Positions 7,565-14,750 of a DNA stretch of 26,530 nucleotides are shown here, one piece after another. A program made the position numbers and the translations under genes. Location of the stretch: positions 1 to 26,530 of the forward strand of contig CAJUTU010000046.1 in NCBI GenBank assembly GCA_910589385.1, written 5' to 3'. This DNA is from an uncultured Lachnospiraceae bacterium. GTDB lineage: Bacteria; Bacillota; Clostridia; Lachnospirales; Lachnospiraceae. Under the pieces are notes generated by a model. The model was not told the DNA's origin, did not search any database, and saw only the letters and a list, made by a program, of their open reading frames with translations. Numbering within the stretch: the stretch's first letter is position 1; the number at the start of each line of letters is the position of its first letter.

Positions 7565-7594
7565 GTGGTATTCGCGGGATCAAATCCCTCCCAC
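7565..7594 (-). promoter_or_regulatory. L1-binding mRNA site before rplK
   Basis: The RNA GUGGGAGGGAU-UUG-AUCCCGCGAAUACCAC forms the same asymmetric hairpin as the site before rplA: GUGG/CCAC, an inner GGGAU/AUCCC stem, and the GA versus GCGAAUA internal loop typical of the L1 site. It again abuts AAGGAGG. Confidence 0.82.
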
Positions 7595-7597
7595 TTC

Positions 7598-8113
7598 TTA
7601 ATCCATCTTCTTGACTTCTGAAAAGCTCAGTTCAACCGGTGTCTCACGGCCGAACAGTTCTACATTGATCGACAGGCTCTCTTTCTGGTCATTCACGGTC
7701 TGTACAACGCCTACCGTACCTTCCCATGCACCGCTTAAGACAACCACTGTATCGCCTTCTGCGTAGTTGACCTTGATCTCCTGGCGGATGCCGAACCTCT
7801 CCATCTCATCTTCCTCCAGAGGAACCGGCTTGGAACCCGGGCCGACGAATCCGGTCACGCCTCTTGTGTTGCGGACTACATACCATGTATCGTCATTCAT
7901 AAACATATGGATCATGACATAGCCCGGAAACAGCTTTTTCATGCTGACCTTCTGAACGCCGTTCTTCTGTTCTACCACTTCTTCCAGAGGAACCCGGACC
8001 TCCAGGATCTGGTCTTCCAGATGGCGGTTTTCGATTGTTTTGTCAATGTTTGCTTTTACTTTGTTCTCATACCCGGAATAGGTATGGACTACATACCATC
8101 TTGCCTCTGACAT
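7598..8113 (-). CDS. nusG: Transcription termination/antitermination protein NusG
   Basis: 171 residues. The N-terminal NGN domain (ARWYVVHTYSGYENKVKAN, FPGYVMIHMFMND, RNTRGVTGFVG) is followed by a C-terminal KOW domain (GDTVVVLSGAWEGTVGVVQ, then VNVELFGRETPVELSF). NusG binds RNA polymerase and couples it to Rho or ribosomes. AAAGGTGA precedes the ATG at 8113. It is in the usual position between secE and rplK. Confidence 0.98.
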   Translation of the reverse strand: MSEARWYVVHTYSGYENKVKANIDKTIENRHLEDQILEVRVPLEEVVEQKNGVQKVSMKKLFPGYVMIHMFMNDDTWYVVRNTRGVTGFVGPGSKPVPLEEDEMERFGIRQEIKVNYAEGDTVVVLSGAWEGTVGVVQTVNDQKESLSINVELFGRETPVELSFSEVKKMD

Positions 8114-8138
8114 AAAATCACCTTTCTGCTGCAGTTTC

Positions 8139-8339
8139 CTACCTTACCAAAAGATCGATCCCATATTTCATGATCGCGTCGATGATCGTAATGATCACTC
8201 CCAGTAAAACAGAAACTGACACGACTGCTGTTGTCTGCCTGACAAGCGCATTCTTATCCGGCCAGACCACCTTCCTGAATTCTGCCTGAAGTCCTTTGAA
8301 CCAGCTTTTCTTCTGCGTTTTTTCTGATTTTCCGCTCAT
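8139..8339 (-). CDS. secE: Preprotein translocase subunit SecE
   Basis: 66 residues from the ATG at 8339. A GTG at 8348 would add three residues but sits too close to the AGAGG. The pattern WFKGLQAEFRKVVWPDK, followed by one membrane segment (TTAVVSVSVLLGVIITIIDAI), is the single-span SecE form. SecE clamps the two halves of SecY in the translocon. It lies between rpmG and nusG as in most bacteria. Confidence 0.96.
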   Translation of the reverse strand: MSGKSEKTQKKSWFKGLQAEFRKVVWPDKNALVRQTTAVVSVSVLLGVIITIIDAIMKYGIDLLVR

Positions 8340-8362
8340 ATCATCCACATCCTCTCAAATGA

Positions 8363-8512
8363 CTATTTCGTCTCTTTGTGCAGTGTGTGTGATCTGCAGA
8401 ACTTGCAGTACTTCTTGGTCTCCATACGTTCCGGATGAGTTTTTTTGTCTTTGGTCATGTTGTAATTACGGTTCTTGCATTCCGTACATTCCAATGTGAT
8501 TCTTGTGCGCAC
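8363..8512 (-). CDS. rpmG: 50S ribosomal protein L33
   Basis: 49 residues beginning at a GTG at 8512 with GAGGTG six bases upstream. The upstream ATG-led reading frame is not L33-like. The protein reads VRTRITLECTECKNRNY, then a segment with YCKFCRSHTLHKETK. The two CxxC pairs make it a zinc-binding (C+) L33. It is the first gene of the operon. Confidence 0.95.
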   Translation of the reverse strand: MRTRITLECTECKNRNYNMTKDKKTHPERMETKKYCKFCRSHTLHKETK

Positions 8513-8678
8513 AACTTCCACCTCGCTTTTTGTTATAGGCATCCTCGAAATTCCGCCTGCAAAGACAGGTACAGGGGCATTTCCAAAGGACACGCATTTA
8601 CTTCACTACTTGTTGCTGATGGTTGCGAAGCCATCAATTTTAGGCATAAAAAAAAGACCTTCTTCCATTCGCACGGAA

Positions 8679-8708
8679 ATTGTAACATATGCCGTGTATA
8701 GAAGTCAA
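8679..8708 (-). promoter_or_regulatory. Promoter of the rpmG-secE-nusG-rplK-rplA operon
   Basis: TTGACT (8708-8703) and TACAAT (8684-8679) with an 18-base spacer on the minus strand. The leader of about 160 bases before rpmG contains a TTGATGG/CCATCA hairpin near 8622-8642 but no leader peptide I can support. Confidence 0.7.
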
Positions 8709-8743
8709 GTCCTTTTCTTACATGTCCTTTAAGAAAACATAGA

Positions 8744-8768
8744 AACATATCAATTGATATGTTATAAT
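8744..8768 (+). promoter_or_regulatory. Promoter -10 with a perfect 20-bp palindromic operator, small toxin gene
   Basis: AACATATCAATTGATATGTT (8744-8763) is a perfect palindrome that runs into the TATAAT at 8763-8768. The -35 is poor. A protein dimer bound here would block polymerase. The ORF that follows starts 46 bases after the -10 element, behind GGGAGGAGGTG. Confidence 0.6.
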
Positions 8769-8811
8769 TTTTATGTTGTCCAACCTACCCCCGGCAACGG
8801 GAGGAGGTGTT

Positions 8812-8835
8812 CAAATGGAAATCATCATTACTTTT
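8812..8835 (+). repeat. Direct repeat copy A over the toxin start codon
   Basis: CAAATGGAAATCATCATTAC followed by TTTT, covering the ATG. It is matched by the 23-base copy at 8999-9021, which differs by one indel and one substitution. The shared 14-base core is TCATCATTACTTTT. Confidence 0.85.
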
Positions 8836-8913
8836 CTAGTGACTGTCGCAGCAGGTGTGGTTTGCCACCTCATCAGCAAATGGCTTGACAGACATGATAA
8901 GGACGACAGATAG
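8815..8913 (+). CDS. Fst-like small membrane toxin of a type I toxin-antitoxin locus
   Basis: 32 residues: MEIIITFLVTVAAGVVCHLI followed by SKWLDRHDKDDR. One membrane segment (about 3-20) is followed by a charged tail whose LISKWLDRHDKDDR resembles the MISRVLDEEDDSRK end of the plasmid toxin Fst. GGAGGTG lies five bases before the ATG. The gene is followed by a bidirectional terminator and a converging RNA gene, and its start region is repeated in that RNA gene. This is the layout of the par/Fst type I systems, in which a small RNA blocks toxin translation. Function is inferred from size, topology and layout; no toxicity can be read from sequence. Confidence 0.75.
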   Translation: MEIIITFLVTVAAGVVCHLISKWLDRHDKDDR

Positions 8914-8943
8914 CCTGGTGGGTGCTTTGCCACTATAAAAAGA

Positions 8944-8994
8944 AAAGAAGAATCCCTCGACTGTACGCCATTACGGTCGGGGGATTCGTTCTTT
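8944..8994. terminator. Bidirectional terminator shared by toxin mRNA and antisense RNA
   Basis: GAATCCCTCGAC (8950-8961) pairs with GTCGGGGGATTC (8976-8987) with one T-G pair. A further AAAGAA/TTCTTT extends the stem past a bulged base. The T-rich flanks on both strands suit convergent transcripts. Confidence 0.8.
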
Positions 8995-8998
8995 CGTC

Positions 8999-9021
8999 CA
9001 AATGGACTCATCATTACTTTT
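8999..9021 (+). repeat. Direct repeat copy B inside the antisense RNA gene
   Basis: CAAATGGACTCATCATTACT followed by TTT, nearly identical to the toxin start region at 8812-8835. Transcribed on the minus strand, it yields RNA complementary to the toxin mRNA. Confidence 0.85.
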
Positions 9022-9032
9022 TGCCTGATGGC

Positions 9033-9061
9033 ATTATAGCATGTGCTAATTTTAATTGCAA
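9033..9061 (-). promoter_or_regulatory. Promoter of the antisense RNA
   Basis: TTGCAA (9061-9056), a 17-base spacer and TATAAT (9038-9033) on the minus strand. This is a strong match with no protein gene directly downstream. Confidence 0.72.
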
Positions 9062-9105
9062 GATACATTTCTTTCTCGCAAAACAAAAATTTTACCGGTG
9101 AAGTT

Positions 9106-9150
9106 TTATCCTTGTCTGGCATTGATCAAATCAGAGTGTGTAACATACAT
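9106..9150 (-). pseudogene. Truncated small toxin-like peptide gene
   Basis: After GGAAGGAGGGCGTTTCCA the minus strand reads MYVTHSDLINARQG and stops. From memory, short hydrophobic holin-like peptides in Firmicutes often begin MYVTY-x-DL and continue into a membrane segment. Here the segment is missing, so this looks like a decayed copy. It lies 47 bases after the permease stop, the same place that the small peptide gene occupies after the second permease. Confidence 0.45.
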
Positions 9151-9196
9151 TGGAAACGCCCTCCTTCCTTCTAAAGAAAGAAACAGGAATCATCAC

Positions 9197-11275
9197 CTAT
9201 TCCTCCACATTCCTCACAAACCCGATATAGGTTGCCGTAAAATAAATGGCATAGATCCCGAAAAACAGCCCGCAGGTGACTCCAAAATAGAGAAATGCAG
9301 AAGTCTTGACCCCGGTAGCATCCACAAACTGCACGCTGATATACAGCGCCACGATCCCGCTGATGACCGCCGCAAACAGCGCAGGGCACAAAAAATACAT
9401 TACTAACTGTTTCCCCACTACGCCGGTGATCTCTCTTTTTTTCATCCCGATCTTCTGTAGCACGCCGTACCGGAATTTATATTTTGCGGAATCACTGAGC
9501 TGCTGTACGGACAGCACGGTCAGTGCCACGCACAGGAACACAAGCCCGATATAAAATAGAGGGAATATCAGTGAAGACAGCATATATTTCACCTCTGGGA
9601 TAAGATTGTCACGGACCAGATACTTTGAATAATAAACTACCATGGTATCTGTTCCGCTGCCCGTCCGGCCGTCCTGTATTTCCGCGTGCCCTGCCATATC
9701 CAGCATCTCTTCTTCAGACAGCTCTGCCAGGCCATCCAGAAGTGCGCCCAGATCCTCGGGTGCCTCTCCTTCGATATCAACTGCAAGTTCCGAATAGAAC
9801 ACTTCCATCTCATCTGTCTCGCTGTCCGGGACCACGATCACATAATCCGCTCCATTGTGCCCGTCCAGAGAAAATGCCTCTGTCCGATACCCTGCGCAGC
9901 GAAGTTCCCCTTCTCTACCCTGTATGGAGAGTTCTTTGGAAAAATCCCCTGTTTTCCGGTAGATCCTTTCCTTTATATGGATCAGATATTCCCCCTCGTT
10001 TAAAGAAACCGTCGCATACCCAAGCATCCCACGCAGATGATTGTACACGGACAGGCCCATATATGTATCATATGTCCCATACCAGTTTCCCTCTCCGCTT
10101 GATCCCCTGATCTCATCCAGCGCCGGAGTGCCGTCCGCATTGCGGAACATCTCCCCGAACGCCTGTAAATGGGTGTACATCCACACATTCACCTGGTTTT
10201 CCCCATTATGGAAAATGTGATACGGACAGGCTTCTCTGATCTCGGCCTCCTGCCCGATGATTTCCAGCTCTTTTGCAAAATCCTCGTCTTTCTTTTCACT
10301 GAATACCTGTACGTCAAAAGGGAACTTATCTTCCAAGATCTGGTTCTGGTAATCATTGAACATGACCGCCGCCGTACATCCCAGGAACGCGATCGTAAAA
10401 AGGGCAGTCAGCGTCCCCATGGTAAACTGCATGGTTTTGACCTTGGAAGAAAACTGACGCAAGAGGAACAGGTTTTCGCCTCTGTATACCGCACGGCCTT
10501 TTCTCCTTACATAACAGACGATCCAGGAAGAAAGCCCCATAAAAAACAAATAAACGACCAGTACCAATCCCACCAGATAGCATATGATCGTCCCACTGTT
10601 CCATTGTTTCCCAAAGAACAGCCAGATTCCAAATGCGCACAAAAATAAGACAGACAGCGGGAGCAGCCATTTTTTCCATTCCTCATGGGATTCTTTGATT
10701 TCCTCATTCTGCTGTCCGGCATACATCAATTCCCGGATATTCATTTTCCGGAACTTCCGGGAGCAGCGCAGCAGCGCCAATATATAACATCCGGCATAGC
10801 AGGACGCCGTCATCGCGATGCAGCGCTTATCCAGAAACACCTGCAGATGATACTGCTCCTTAAGCATGCTGTAAAGGATTGACAGTAATATTTGCTGCAG
10901 AAGGATTCCCAGCACGATCCCGCATAAAAAGGCTCCTGTGCCAAGAACCGCGTTTTCCCTCATATACAAATGGGCGATCGTTTTTTTCCTCATCCCAAGA
11001 AGCAGATAGGTGCCGAACTCGCGGCTTCTTTTTTGCAGCATGAACCGCACCATATAATTGATCAGCCAGGCAATAATTATAACAATAAAAACGGTTGCCA
11101 GTATAATCAGCATCTGCATCAGATTCACTGCGCCGACCCGCCCCTGCAGATCCTCTGAAAAAATCACCGTGTCAAATGCAAACATCAGCGCTGTCACAAA
11201 CGTCATTGTCAGGAAATAGACCAGATAATCTTTTGCCGAGCGTTTTACGTTACGAAAGGCCAGTTTACCGTGCAT
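9197..11275 (-). CDS. Bce-type (FtsX-like) ABC transporter permease
   Basis: 692 residues from the ATG at 11275, preceded by GGAGGTGA; a GTG at 11287 lies within that site. MHGKLAFRNVKRSAKDYLVY is the typical start. Four or more membrane segments come first, then FtsX-type segments, a large extracellular region (about residues 325-570) and a final helix group ending YFTATYIGFVRNVEE. The long extracellular domain and size fit BceB-type permeases, which with their ATPase confer resistance to cell-wall-active peptides such as bacitracin or lantibiotics and signal to a BceS kinase. It overlaps the ATPase gene by 11 bases. The actual substrate is unknown. The end appears complete. Confidence 0.88.
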   Translation of the reverse strand: MHGKLAFRNVKRSAKDYLVYFLTMTFVTALMFAFDTVIFSEDLQGRVGAVNLMQMLIILATVFIVIIIAWLINYMVRFMLQKRSREFGTYLLLGMRKKTIAHLYMRENAVLGTGAFLCGIVLGILLQQILLSILYSMLKEQYHLQVFLDKRCIAMTASCYAGCYILALLRCSRKFRKMNIRELMYAGQQNEEIKESHEEWKKWLLPLSVLFLCAFGIWLFFGKQWNSGTIICYLVGLVLVVYLFFMGLSSWIVCYVRRKGRAVYRGENLFLLRQFSSKVKTMQFTMGTLTALFTIAFLGCTAAVMFNDYQNQILEDKFPFDVQVFSEKKDEDFAKELEIIGQEAEIREACPYHIFHNGENQVNVWMYTHLQAFGEMFRNADGTPALDEIRGSSGEGNWYGTYDTYMGLSVYNHLRGMLGYATVSLNEGEYLIHIKERIYRKTGDFSKELSIQGREGELRCAGYRTEAFSLDGHNGADYVIVVPDSETDEMEVFYSELAVDIEGEAPEDLGALLDGLAELSEEEMLDMAGHAEIQDGRTGSGTDTMVVYYSKYLVRDNLIPEVKYMLSSLIFPLFYIGLVFLCVALTVLSVQQLSDSAKYKFRYGVLQKIGMKKREITGVVGKQLVMYFLCPALFAAVISGIVALYISVQFVDATGVKTSAFLYFGVTCGLFFGIYAIYFTATYIGFVRNVEE

Positions 11276-12032
11276 CGGAAAGCTCACCTCCCGTCAAAGA
11301 CAATACATCCAAGATCTGCCCAAGGAATTCCCGCCTGTCCTTGTCCCCACGGACTAACTCATGGAAAATACGTCCGTCCTTTAAAAACAAAATCCGGGAA
11401 CAGTAGCTGGCGGAAAACGCATCATGAGTAACCATGAAGATCGTAGCAGAAAGCTCCCGGTTCATTTCTGTAAATGTCTCTAAAAGCGTCTGGGATGATC
11501 TGGAATCCAAGGCTCCCGTCGGTTCGTCCGCCAGAAGAAGCTGGGGATGATTGACCAGAGCCCTTGCGCAGGCGCACCGCTGTTTCTGTCCCCCGGATAC
11601 CTGATAAGGAAACTGGTCCCGGACTTCTGCAATGCCGAGAAGAGCCAGCATTTTCTCACATTCCTCACGGATCTCCTGCCTGCTTTTTTTCTGCAGTGTC
11701 ATTGCCAGCATGATATTTTCCTCGATAGTCAGTGTATCCAACAGATTGTATTCCTGAAATACAAACCCCAGATTTTCTTTTCGGAAATCAGCCAGCTTTT
11801 CTTCCCGCAGCTCCGTGATATCCGTGCTGCCATAATAGATGTGCCCGGCGGTCACGCTGTCAATCGTAGACAGCAGGTTCAGAAGCGTTGTTTTCCCGGA
11901 ACCAGAAGCCCCCATGACGCCCACGAATTCCCCCTGATTCACATTAAAGCTGACTCGGTCCACCGCTTTTGTCACATTAGCGCCGTTTCCGTAATATTTT
12001 TCCACATCACAGATCCGAATGTAATCTTTCAT
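11265..12032 (-). CDS. Bce-type ABC transporter ATP-binding protein
   Basis: 255 residues if started at the ATG at 12032; a GTG four codons upstream is too near the AAGGAGAG. It contains Walker A GASGSGKT, the Q-loop VFQEYNLL, signature VSGGQKQR, Walker B LLLADEPTGALD and the H-loop THD. This is the MacB/LolD/BceA type of ATPase that powers FtsX-like permeases. It overlaps the permease gene, so they form one unit. A palindromic BceR-like operator lies about 130 bases upstream, suggesting induction by a two-component system encoded elsewhere. Confidence 0.94.
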   Translation of the reverse strand: MKDYIRICDVEKYYGNGANVTKAVDRVSFNVNQGEFVGVMGASGSGKTTLLNLLSTIDSVTAGHIYYGSTDITELREEKLADFRKENLGFVFQEYNLLDTLTIEENIMLAMTLQKKSRQEIREECEKMLALLGIAEVRDQFPYQVSGGQKQRCACARALVNHPQLLLADEPTGALDSRSSQTLLETFTEMNRELSATIFMVTHDAFSASYCSRILFLKDGRIFHELVRGDKDRREFLGQILDVLSLTGGELSDAR

Positions 12033-12148
12033 AATTTCTGTCACTCTCCTTCTATAACCTGTATGCAGGCAAAAAAGTTTGCCGACATCCGTCTTTCATT
12101 ACAGATCCTATCGTAACAGATTTTTCGGATTGTTTGTATCTGGAGTCC

Positions 12149-12173
12149 TTACAATATTCTTACATTTTTGTAA
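12149..12173 (-). promoter_or_regulatory. BceR-like operator upstream of the ABC transporter
   Basis: TTACA-AAAA-TGTAA (12160-12173) is a perfect inverted repeat that fits the TNACA-N4-TGTAA site described for BceR-type response regulators (recalled, not checked). A third half-site (TTACAA on the plus strand) lies at 12149-12154. No convincing -35 element was found. Confidence 0.55.
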
Positions 12174-12210
12174 TCCTCTCCTTTCTTCCCAAGAAAAAAG
12201 CTATGTTACC

Positions 12211-13212
12211 CTATTCCAGCATCCTGACGGATTCTCCTTCCTGCATCTTCGTCCCAAAGCACATTTTTATCGGCGATTCGTCTCCCTTTTTCTCGATTCG
12301 ATTCAGCAATAATTCCACTGCTTTTTTGCACATTTTCTCCATCGGCTGTACCACCATATACCAGCTCGGCCGCACTACTCCGGTGATCATCAAAGCATCA
12401 AATCCGATCAAAGAAATATCCTCCGGACAGGAAAGTTCTGACTCATTGACTGCAAGCACTCCGCCCATCATGGTGTCATAATTGCCCATAAGGACAGCGG
12501 TGGGTCGGTTAGGGCTTGCAAGCAGTTCCTTCATCTTTTCATAACCCACCTCAGTGGAATGACGGCCTTTCTTTATGTACTCTTCTTTAATCTCAAGACC
12601 TGCCTGCCGCATGGCATCTTCATATCCCTTGATACGTTCCACCCCGGTATATTCCACATCCGAAGCGATGACCGCAATGTCTTTGTGGTTATGCTCCAAC
12701 AGGATCTTGACTGCACGGTAAGCCGCGATCTTATTGTCAATCCCCACACAGTCAAATTCTTCGTCCTGAAAGGAACGATCCACCAGGACGATCGGAATCT
12801 TAGCCTGTTTTGCCGGTTTGAGAAAACCGCCTTCCATACTGACCGGGAGTACGATAATACCGTCCACTCTCCGGCTCACCAGAAATTTTAAGTTTTCTTT
12901 CTCAATGTTTTCGTCATTGCAGGAATCACAAATCATAGTCGCATATCCATATTTTCTCAGTTCCTGCCCGATATAATGCAGTAGTTTCCCTGAGAAATAA
13001 CACTCAATATCATGAACCATGACCCCTACAATCTTCGTCTTGTTCTTCACAAGCCCTCTCGCAAGTTCATTCACTTCATAATGAAGTTCTTTAATCGCTT
13101 CTTCAATCAGGATCTTGTTCTCCGGAAGCACGTTTCCTCCATTTAAGTATTTTGAAATCGTTGCCAGGGATAAGCCTGTCTTGTTTTTTACATCTCGCAT
13201 CGTTGCTGACAC
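12211..13212 (-). CDS. LacI-family transcriptional regulator
   Basis: 333 residues from a GTG at 13212 with AAGGTGA upstream; an in-frame ATG at 13200 is the alternative. The N-terminal helix-turn-helix (MRDVKNKTGLSLATISKYLN) is followed by a hinge and a periplasmic-binding-protein-like sensor domain (KIVGVMVHDIE...ISLIGFDALMITGVVRPSWYMV). LacI regulators bind a sugar or related ligand and usually repress catabolic genes. Its own promoter carries a perfect palindrome, so it is probably autoregulated. The upstream neighbour is an MBL-fold hydrolase; the downstream neighbour is the Bce-type transporter. No obvious sugar operon adjoins, so the target may be elsewhere. Confidence 0.93.
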   Translation of the reverse strand: MSATMRDVKNKTGLSLATISKYLNGGNVLPENKILIEEAIKELHYEVNELARGLVKNKTKIVGVMVHDIECYFSGKLLHYIGQELRKYGYATMICDSCNDENIEKENLKFLVSRRVDGIIVLPVSMEGGFLKPAKQAKIPIVLVDRSFQDEEFDCVGIDNKIAAYRAVKILLEHNHKDIAVIASDVEYTGVERIKGYEDAMRQAGLEIKEEYIKKGRHSTEVGYEKMKELLASPNRPTAVLMGNYDTMMGGVLAVNESELSCPEDISLIGFDALMITGVVRPSWYMVVQPMEKMCKKAVELLLNRIEKKGDESPIKMCFGTKMQEGESVRMLE

Positions 13213-13234
13213 GAATCTCACCTTCCTTTTCTTT

Positions 13235-13254
13235 CATGAACAGTCCTGTTCATG
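13235..13254 (-). promoter_or_regulatory. Palindromic operator upstream of the LacI-family gene
   Basis: CATGAACAG-TC-CTGTTCATG is a 9-2-9 perfect inverted repeat, 23 bases before the start codon. A second small palindrome TTAGG-AA-CCTAA lies next to it (13256-13267). Likely autoregulatory site. Confidence 0.6.
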
Positions 13255-13290
13255 TTAGGAACCTAATAACAATTTTCTCATCCTAACCTA

Positions 13291-13320
13291 AGTAAATCAT
13301 ACCTTTCTCTAAGAAGTCAA
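13291..13320 (-). promoter_or_regulatory. Probable promoter of the LacI-family gene
   Basis: TTGACT (13320-13315), an 18-base spacer and TTTACT (13296-13291) on the minus strand. The operator lies downstream, in the leader. Confidence 0.4.
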
Positions 13321-13323
13321 TAG

Positions 13324-13352
13324 AAAAGCCCATATTCTCTAAAAACATGGGC
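13324..13352 (-). terminator. Terminator after the MBL-fold hydrolase gene
   Basis: GCCCATGT/ATATGGGC stem (one G-T pair) with a short A/T-rich loop, followed on the minus strand by TTTTCTATT. It separates the hydrolase from the LacI-family gene. Confidence 0.6.
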
Positions 13353-13390
13353 AGACAGCCCTGCCGTTCACAGCCTGTTACTTGACTAGT

Positions 13391-14101
13391 CTATCTTTTA
13401 GGCTGTACAGGATCCCCCTGTGCTTGTTCCGTATCTCTTACCATATTACGGTACTGAGGATATTCCCTGACAAATTGGCCGATCACCTCCGGATGCTCCC
13501 AGTAATGCATCGGATAGACGCATCCTGTCTGCACCTTTTCAAGAAAATACAACATCCCTTCCGCATAATCCTTCTCCTGACGCACATCCAGCGGAAGAAA
13601 CGCCGCGTCAACCTTGCGTCCCACAATCCGGTCAATTTCCCGTCTGTAACGAGCCGTCATATTATGATTGTATTCCTTTGATTCCTCTTCCCAGCGCCAG
13701 TCGTGCAGATCACCTGCATGGTAAATGACACCGTCCTTCGTTGTCAGCAGGTAAGCGACTCCTGAATCGGTGGAATGCAGCGTCTCTACGACGGTCCCGT
13801 TTGGAAGGGAATATGTCTGATTTCCGCTTACACGCAGCACATCAATTTCCTTGGGGTACTGTTTTTTACTGATATCCCCGGATAACACCGCTTTAATGCC
13901 CTCCGGAAGAACCCCCTGCTTTTTCAAGAGTTCAAAAACTTCCGGATTATAATGGTCCTGATGGAAATGACTAGAAAAAACATATACCGTTTTCTCCCTG
14001 TTAAGCACAGGAAGTTCTCCTTTATAATAATCGAAAATATAATAACTGTCTTCTGTCTCCACACAAAAACCGCTGTGGAAAATATAGGTAACCTGAATCA
14101 T
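13391..14101 (-). CDS. MBL-fold metallo-hydrolase
   Basis: 236 residues. The metallo-beta-lactamase fold is shown by H45-F-H47-Q-D49-H50 (SSHFHQDH), a second His near 109, Asp131 in YHAGDLHDW and His199 in YPMHYWEHP, which together form a two-metal site. The remote resemblance is to UlaG/YtnP-like hydrolases, but the substrate cannot be named. AAGGAAAGGAC precedes the ATG. It is transcribed alone and ends in a terminator. The 278 bases upstream (14102-14379) hold no other gene and a possible weak promoter, plus the promoter for the next small gene. Confidence 0.88.
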   Translation of the reverse strand: MIQVTYIFHSGFCVETEDSYYIFDYYKGELPVLNREKTVYVFSSHFHQDHYNPEVFELLKKQGVLPEGIKAVLSGDISKKQYPKEIDVLRVSGNQTYSLPNGTVVETLHSTDSGVAYLLTTKDGVIYHAGDLHDWRWEEESKEYNHNMTARYRREIDRIVGRKVDAAFLPLDVRQEKDYAEGMLYFLEKVQTGCVYPMHYWEHPEVIGQFVREYPQYRNMVRDTEQAQGDPVQPKR

Positions 14102-14379
14102 TTCATTATGTCCTTTCCTTTTTTATTTTCGTACTTGTATCTGTATCTATTCCAAATTGAGAAATCTTTCAAGCCGCATTTATAAGAATAACATTTACAC
14201 TCTCTACTTTCAACTTTTTTCCGTATTCTGTTTCATCTAAAATTTACTCTCCATGTCAATATCGCCCTAATTATTCATCAACAAGTTATCTAAAACTTCT
14301 TGCTTCTGCATGTTAATATAATACACGCAGCAGGGAAACAACCAAGATTCAAATCTAAAAAACAAAAAGGAGAACAATT

Positions 14380-14556
14380 ATGATGTATATGAATATGACA
14401 GCAGAAGACGCAAAGTATATGCTTGAGGCAAATGCAACATTGGGAGAGAAAATAATCAATGCATTCAAAAAGTACTGGGAAGAGAACGCTGAGATCATCT
14501 GCGGTGGAATGGCAATGATGAGCGGACAGTTCTATATGCCGTCAGGAAGAAAATAA
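14380..14556 (+). CDS. Unrecognised 58-residue peptide with a Cys-Gly-Gly motif
   Basis: An ATG at 14380 follows AAAAAGGAG by seven bases, and a TATAAT lies about 60 bases upstream (14318-14323) without a good -35. The peptide starts MMYMNMTAEDAKYMLEANAT, continues with an amphipathic helix (LGEKIINAFKKYWEENAE) and ends IICGGMAMMSGQFYMPSGRK. Residues 41-43 are CGG, with a 15-residue tail rich in Met. A strong terminator follows, so it is a self-contained transcription unit. A double-glycine leader peptide or a secreted signal is possible, but no exporter or modification enzyme adjoins, so function is unknown. Confidence 0.7.
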   Translation: MMYMNMTAEDAKYMLEANATLGEKIINAFKKYWEENAEIICGGMAMMSGQFYMPSGRK

Positions 14557-14591
14557 TACCATGGCCGGCAATTGTATACTCAAAGGGAAAT

Positions 14592-14633
14592 AGGCAGCAG
14601 GAATCCACGATATTTTCGATTCCTGCTGCCTTT
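14592..14633 (+). terminator. Terminator after the 58-residue peptide gene
   Basis: A 13-14-bp stem (GGCAGCAGGAATC paired with GATTCCTGCTGCC) with a 12-base loop, followed by TTTGTTTGT. Confidence 0.88.
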
Positions 14634-14750
14634 GTTTGTATCAGGCAGGCCAAACGCAAAATTCGCCATTTTATTTGTGCTGTAAATGATGTATAATATT
14701 AAGAGTTATTGTTTCTTAAGTTTTACAGACAACTATCATGGAGGTTCTAT

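Larger units (their letters stand above)
8944..9027 (-). ncRNA. Putative antisense RNA antitoxin
   Basis: A minus-strand promoter at 9033-9061 predicts a start near 9026 and an end at the terminator, giving an RNA of about 80-90 bases. Its 5' part contains AAAAGTAATGATGA and TCCATTTG, complementary to the toxin mRNA around the ribosome site and start codon through repeat copy A. This is how the RNAII antitoxins of par systems work. Inference from sequence only. Confidence 0.65.

Noticed and set aside
8340..8362. A tRNA-Trp gene between rpmG and secE, as seen in some Firmicutes.
   Set aside because: The gap is about 20 bases and holds only a ribosome site.
8363..8593. Longer ATG-started version of rpmG.
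   Set aside because: The extra N-terminus is not L33-like, and the GTG at 8512 has a well placed GAGGTG.
12068..12083. GGCAAA/TTTGCC hairpin in the leader of the ABC transporter as an attenuator.
   Set aside because: Six base pairs and no alternative pairing or T run directly after it.
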